A DNA stretch of 58,668 bases, taken from Sulfurovum sp. UBA1140 (GTDB lineage: Bacteria; Campylobacterota; Campylobacteria; Campylobacterales; Sulfurovaceae). Shown here piece after piece: positions 55,301 to 58,668 of this stretch. The notes under the pieces are model-generated. The model was not told where the DNA came from, did not search any database, and saw nothing but the letters and a program-made list of their open reading frames with translations. The stretch covers positions 1 through 58,668 of the forward strand of contig DCAF01000040.1 of assembly GCA_002311915.1 (NCBI GenBank), read 5' to 3'. Each line of letters starts with the position of its first letter. The first letter of the stretch is position 1. The position numbers and the translations under genes are program-made.

Positions 55301-56278
55301 ATGTATCAACGAGAATTTGAAAATCTTTTGCGAACCAATCCCCCTAGAGCCATACTGCTTTATGGAGAGAATCATTATCTTATAAGCACCTATGTTCAAC
55401 ACTATATCAACACCACCCATGCCAAAGAGTCACTGCGAACTGAATATTTTGATGAGTATAATTTTAACGGTGCCAAAGCCTACCTCTCACAAAGTTCACT
55501 TTTTGGAGGCACGAATCTACTGCTTATTAAAAGAGATAAAAAAATAGCCAAGAAAGAGCTAGATAGCCTTATTGAGTTGGTCAATAAAAATAGTGACAAC
55601 TACCTTATTTTTGAATATTTGGGTCTAGCTAAAGATGCCAAGAGTCTTCAAAACGCTTTTTCACCCAAAAAAGGTGCCAATTGGGTTCGTCTGTTTGAAC
55701 CCAACTTACACGAAAGTATTCAGATGCTACAAAAAAAAGCCAAATATATTGGTCTGGATATTGAACAATATGCCCTGCAACACCTTATGCACCTGCTCAA
55801 TAACAATCTGGCTCTTTGTGCTAACGAACTTAATAAGTTGGCAATACTCGGAGAGAAAGTAACCTCTAAAGATGTTGATAGGTTGGTCTACTCTACTGCA
55901 CCACTCGCCATAGAACAACTGCTCATAGAGTTATTTGAAAAAAAACCTGTTATTGATATGCTTAGCAGACTGCTCGAATTGGGTGTTGATGAGTTTACGA
56001 TACTCCGTTCCACCCAATTTTTTGTTAATCAAATATTTCTATTTCATGCCCATATGAAGCTTTATGGACATATTGATTCAAAAGCCATTTTGGGTTATAA
56101 ACTTCCTAAACAGATAGAGGAGCAAAAGGCTACTTTGGCACTTAAGGTAAGAAGCCCTGCCCTACTCAAAATATTTGAACACCTCTTAGAGGTGGAACTT
56201 CAACTCAAAAACAGCCCCTCTTCCAACAGAGAACTGCTCCTTTATGGGGCATTTATTAGGCTACAGAGTTATCTATGA
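55301..56278 (+). CDS. holA: DNA polymerase III delta subunit HolA
   Basis: 325-aa clamp-loader subunit that opens the sliding clamp. The N-terminal domain shows LLYGENHYLISTYVQHYI and SLFGGTNLLLIKRDK. The middle domain has IGLDIEQYALQHLMHLLNNN, LALCANELNKLAIL and the VTSKDVDRLVYS hinge. The C-terminal collar domain follows (LIELFEKKPVIDMLSRLLELG, ending NRELLLYGAFIRLQSYL). AAAGGT before ATG. In Campylobacter holA lies next to the RNase R gene; here they are about 14 kb apart. Overlaps the convergent kinase 2 end by 6 bp. Confidence 0.9.
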   Translation: MYQREFENLLRTNPPRAILLYGENHYLISTYVQHYINTTHAKESLRTEYFDEYNFNGAKAYLSQSSLFGGTNLLLIKRDKKIAKKELDSLIELVNKNSDNYLIFEYLGLAKDAKSLQNAFSPKKGANWVRLFEPNLHESIQMLQKKAKYIGLDIEQYALQHLMHLLNNNLALCANELNKLAILGEKVTSKDVDRLVYSTAPLAIEQLLIELFEKKPVIDMLSRLLELGVDEFTILRSTQFFVNQIFLFHAHMKLYGHIDSKAILGYKLPKQIEEQKATLALKVRSPALLKIFEHLLEVELQLKNSPSSNRELLLYGAFIRLQSYL

Positions 56279-58591
56279 TGCCTCTCCTACTCCCATCATA
56301 TCATCGACCGTGCGTTTAATCCGATTAAAGTCGGTCACCTTATCTGAAACATGGGTATACGCCTCGGTATCACTTGAAAGCACATTAAGATTGCCATCTA
56401 CAAAGAGTAGACTGGGTATTTTTTTAAGTTTAATCTTTTCGGTAAGGTTGTTGTGAATCGTATCACTGTGTACTCTGTCTAAAAGAATACTTTTATAACT
56501 GTGAATATCCATCACTTTTTTAAGCTCTTCAATATTATCTGCCACATCTACACTGTAACCCAATTTTTCTAAAATAGCACCAATAATCTTTCCTTCGGTT
56601 GCTGTCTCTTTATAGAGTAAAATATCTTTAGAGCTGTTTTTAAGTAGATTGGTGGTGGGGAAAAATTTCTTTAAGACCTCAATAAATTTTTTTAAGTTAA
56701 TCGGCTTAGATATATATTCATCCATCCCCTCGGCTAAAAAGCGTTCTCGATCTCCTTTTAAGGCATTGGCCGTTACAGCAATAATTGGTACATGCTTTAA
56801 TTTATGCTCTTTTTCATACTTTAAAATCGCTTTGGTTGCATCCACACCATTCATCACAGGCATCTGTATGTCCATAAAAACAACATCATAGCTGTTTTCC
56901 ATACGCATCTGCAGACCCACCTCTCCATTCTCGGCAATTTGAGAATGAATACCAATATTTTTCAATGTATGTTGAATCATCTTTTGATTAATTGGATTGT
57001 CCTCGACCACAAGTGCCTCTAGATTATTAAATTGATACCCCTCTTCTTTTCTCTTCTGTGGTGAATTTAAGGTATCTCCTTTCTCTAAAATCTCTAAAGA
57101 CTTCTCTATTTTTGAGAAAGTAATGGGTTCATAAAGTATATGAGAAAATTTTGAAGAGATGTCCAGAATTTTATCCCGTTTATTAAGCTTGATTACCAGA
57201 ACAATCTGACGCTTTCTATGATGTTCCATAATTTTATTCAACTCTTCTCTATCTATTTTATCATAATGAATAAAAAGTACATCAAAAACAGATTGACTCT
57301 TCATACACGCCTCGAATGTTTTAAAACGCATAATCGACAAATCTTTAAAAGAGAGTAGATAATCTTCTAAATAGAGGTCAGAATCTTTATTTTGAACATC
57401 ACCCGAGGCATATATTGCCATATTCATCGGTTTAAAATTATACCCTCTATCAATACTCTGTTGAGCCATCTCTAGTGTAAAAAAGAAACTGCTTCCTTCA
57501 TCTGTTTTACTCTCTAAAGTTAATGCTCCCCCCAATATTTGAACCAAACGTGAAGAGATGGTCAAGCCCAACCCTGTACCACCATATTTTCGGTTGGTAC
57601 TGCTGTCTGCTTGAGTAAAGGCTTCAAACACCTTATCTTGATTAGATTTGCTAATTCCAATACCTGTATCTTTTACTGTGAATTTAACCGAGAGTTGCTC
57701 TTTTTTCACAGCAACTTTTTCGATAATCACATCTATACTTCCACCTTTTTTTGTAAACTTAACGGCATTTGAAATTAAATTCACCAAAACCTGTTTAATT
57801 TTTCCAGGGTCACTTTTGAGTAACAACGAAGCAAAAGAGGGGTCAATCCAAAGTGAAAAATCAATATCTTTTTTAGAAGCATTGGCAGAGTAGGTCTCAA
57901 TCACATTTTCAAACTCTTCCATTGGGTTAAAGAATACCTCTTCTAACTCGACACTGCCACTCTCTATTTTAGAGATGTCTAAAATATCATTCACAATCAC
58001 AATTAAATCTTCAGAGCTTTTACGAATCACCTGCACAAAATCCTCTTGCTCTGCATTTAAATTTGTAGATTTTAAAAACTTGGTAAACCCTACTATCCCA
58101 TTAAGTGGTGTACGAATCTCATGAGACATGTTCGCTAAAAAAAGACTTTTTGTTCGATTGGCATCATCAGCCAACTCTTTACTCTCTTGTAGTTCTCGTA
58201 TCATATCAGACATTAGAGCGTAAATCTCTGCACTATTTTTCTTTTGAACCAGCCCTTTAAAATAATCAAGCTTCTCTTCAGTAGAGGAGTTCTCCATATC
58301 GCACAACAGTGTTTCTAAATTCTCGTTCTCTATCTTAAGGTATTTTAAAAAGTGTCGTCTTCTATAAAAGATAAAAAGTATGGTTAAAAACAGTACCAAA
58401 AAAGAGGTCAGAACCAACATCTGTTGCTCTTGTACACGATAAACCATCTCTCCTTCTAGGTAGAGTTGTGATAGTGAGCTATCTGTCAAACTGCTATGCT
58501 GTTGATAGGATTGAAACATTGTATAACTCGAGCCAATAATTAATACAATATATGTAATTAAAATGCTTAATTCTAATTTACTCTTCTTCAT
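56273..58591 (-). CDS. Hybrid sensor histidine kinase/response regulator (paralogue 2)
   Basis: 772 aa, same layout as the kinase at 51867: membrane helices about 8-26 and 58-76 with a slightly longer periplasmic loop (~30 residues). HisKA His157 (ANMSHEIRTPLNG), HATPase with N275, DTGIG 308-312, GGTGLGL 337-343. Degenerate receiver about 388-503; receiver with acidic EDN (530-532) and phospho-acceptor Asp574 (FMDIQMPVMNG); second degenerate receiver at the C-terminus. The two proteins share most residues in the catalytic parts and diverge in the sensor and first degenerate receiver, indicating duplication followed by sensory divergence. Confidence 0.93.
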   Translation of the reverse strand: MKKSKLELSILITYIVLIIGSSYTMFQSYQQHSSLTDSSLSQLYLEGEMVYRVQEQQMLVLTSFLVLFLTILFIFYRRRHFLKYLKIENENLETLLCDMENSSTEEKLDYFKGLVQKKNSAEIYALMSDMIRELQESKELADDANRTKSLFLANMSHEIRTPLNGIVGFTKFLKSTNLNAEQEDFVQVIRKSSEDLIVIVNDILDISKIESGSVELEEVFFNPMEEFENVIETYSANASKKDIDFSLWIDPSFASLLLKSDPGKIKQVLVNLISNAVKFTKKGGSIDVIIEKVAVKKEQLSVKFTVKDTGIGISKSNQDKVFEAFTQADSSTNRKYGGTGLGLTISSRLVQILGGALTLESKTDEGSSFFFTLEMAQQSIDRGYNFKPMNMAIYASGDVQNKDSDLYLEDYLLSFKDLSIMRFKTFEACMKSQSVFDVLFIHYDKIDREELNKIMEHHRKRQIVLVIKLNKRDKILDISSKFSHILYEPITFSKIEKSLEILEKGDTLNSPQKRKEEGYQFNNLEALVVEDNPINQKMIQHTLKNIGIHSQIAENGEVGLQMRMENSYDVVFMDIQMPVMNGVDATKAILKYEKEHKLKHVPIIAVTANALKGDRERFLAEGMDEYISKPINLKKFIEVLKKFFPTTNLLKNSSKDILLYKETATEGKIIGAILEKLGYSVDVADNIEELKKVMDIHSYKSILLDRVHSDTIHNNLTEKIKLKKIPSLLFVDGNLNVLSSDTEAYTHVSDKVTDFNRIKRTVDDMMGVGEAS

Positions 58592-58668
58592 GACAAAATC
58601 CTAATTAAAATTTAAAATTTTTATTAAATTAATTATATCTTAGTTTTAATTATAGTTTAATTATTTAA

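Noticed and set aside
1..58668. Depletion of GGCC sites as evidence for the specificity of the NgoPII-type pair
   Set aside because: By eye I find only about ten GGCC in the window, fewer than random expectation, but CCGG seems even rarer, so GC-only palindromes are generally scarce here. A Markov-corrected count over the whole genome is needed before using it.
1..58668. CRISPR array, prophage or rRNA operon
   Set aside because: No regularly spaced repeats, no phage structural or integrase genes, and no rRNA sequence were seen; the repeats found are dispersed, not arrayed.

Overview
The window looks like a low-GC chromosome segment of a free-living member of the Campylobacterota (Sulfurovum/Sulfurimonas-like; genus not provable from here). 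Support comes from gene neighbourhoods known from Campylobacter and Helicobacter: lptE-folC-bactofilin-mfd, gatC-cvpA-fur-glyA-(DUF1882-like)-SPOR-aroE, rpe/dnaQ, and a UPF0323 lipoprotein next to a glutathionylspermidine-synthase-like ATP-grasp enzyme. Amino-acid, NAD and pyrimidine genes (argJ, trpE, trpF, aroE, nadA, nadC, pyrB, pabB), a sulfite-dehydrogenase-like cytochrome and two rhodaneses fit an autotrophic, sulfur-associated lifestyle; that part is inference.

Layout. 1-3.4 kb: tilS and rimO, separated by the wreck of a restriction-modification system. 3.4-9.9 kb: PilJ-domain protein, small cytochrome c, lptE, folC, bactofilin, mfd. 9.9-12.6 kb: an intact NgoPII-type (GGCC) restriction-modification pair with a small unknown ORF. 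12.7-16.9 kb: nadA-nadC-DHH phosphoesterase-M23 peptidase operon. 16.9-22 kb: groESL, tRNA-Met with a relic integration scar and IS66 fragment, argJ, K+ channel, rpmB. 22-30 kb: rhodanese, then a long minus-strand block running gatC, pilT, cvpA, fur, glyA, unknown, SPOR, trpE, aroE. 30-33.6 kb: free-standing ferredoxin:thioredoxin reductase catalytic subunit, gene debris and repeats, rhodanese, pyrB, pabB. 33.6-41 kb: SPOR lipoprotein, dnaQ-like exonuclease, trpF, rpe, a Pif1-like helicase, a repeat-rich gap, RNase R. 41-48.6 kb: YfgM/BamB-like pair, RlpA, HtpG, ThiS, then lipoprotein/ATP-grasp/metallopeptidase. 48.5-58.6 kb: CusA-type RND pump and two paralogous hybrid histidine kinases flanking a DinJ/YafQ toxin-antitoxin pair and holA.

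How genes work together. Cell-envelope and division functions recur: LptE, bactofilin, M23 peptidase, three SPOR-domain proteins including RlpA, and a BamB-like lipoprotein. NadA and NadC make consecutive NAD-synthesis steps. TilS would modify tRNA-Ile2, not the Met tRNA seen here.

The most interesting items are: a lipoprotein with a Ser-rich tail ending in Gly-Gly, next to an ATP-grasp enzyme of a family that amidates a C-terminal glycine; an NgoPII-type endonuclease with an extra C-terminal module that has its own internal ribosome binding site; fossils of mobile or defence genes; and at least four families of short intergenic repeats, one of which supplies the stop codon of the RNase R gene. 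No CRISPR array, rRNA operon or prophage was seen.
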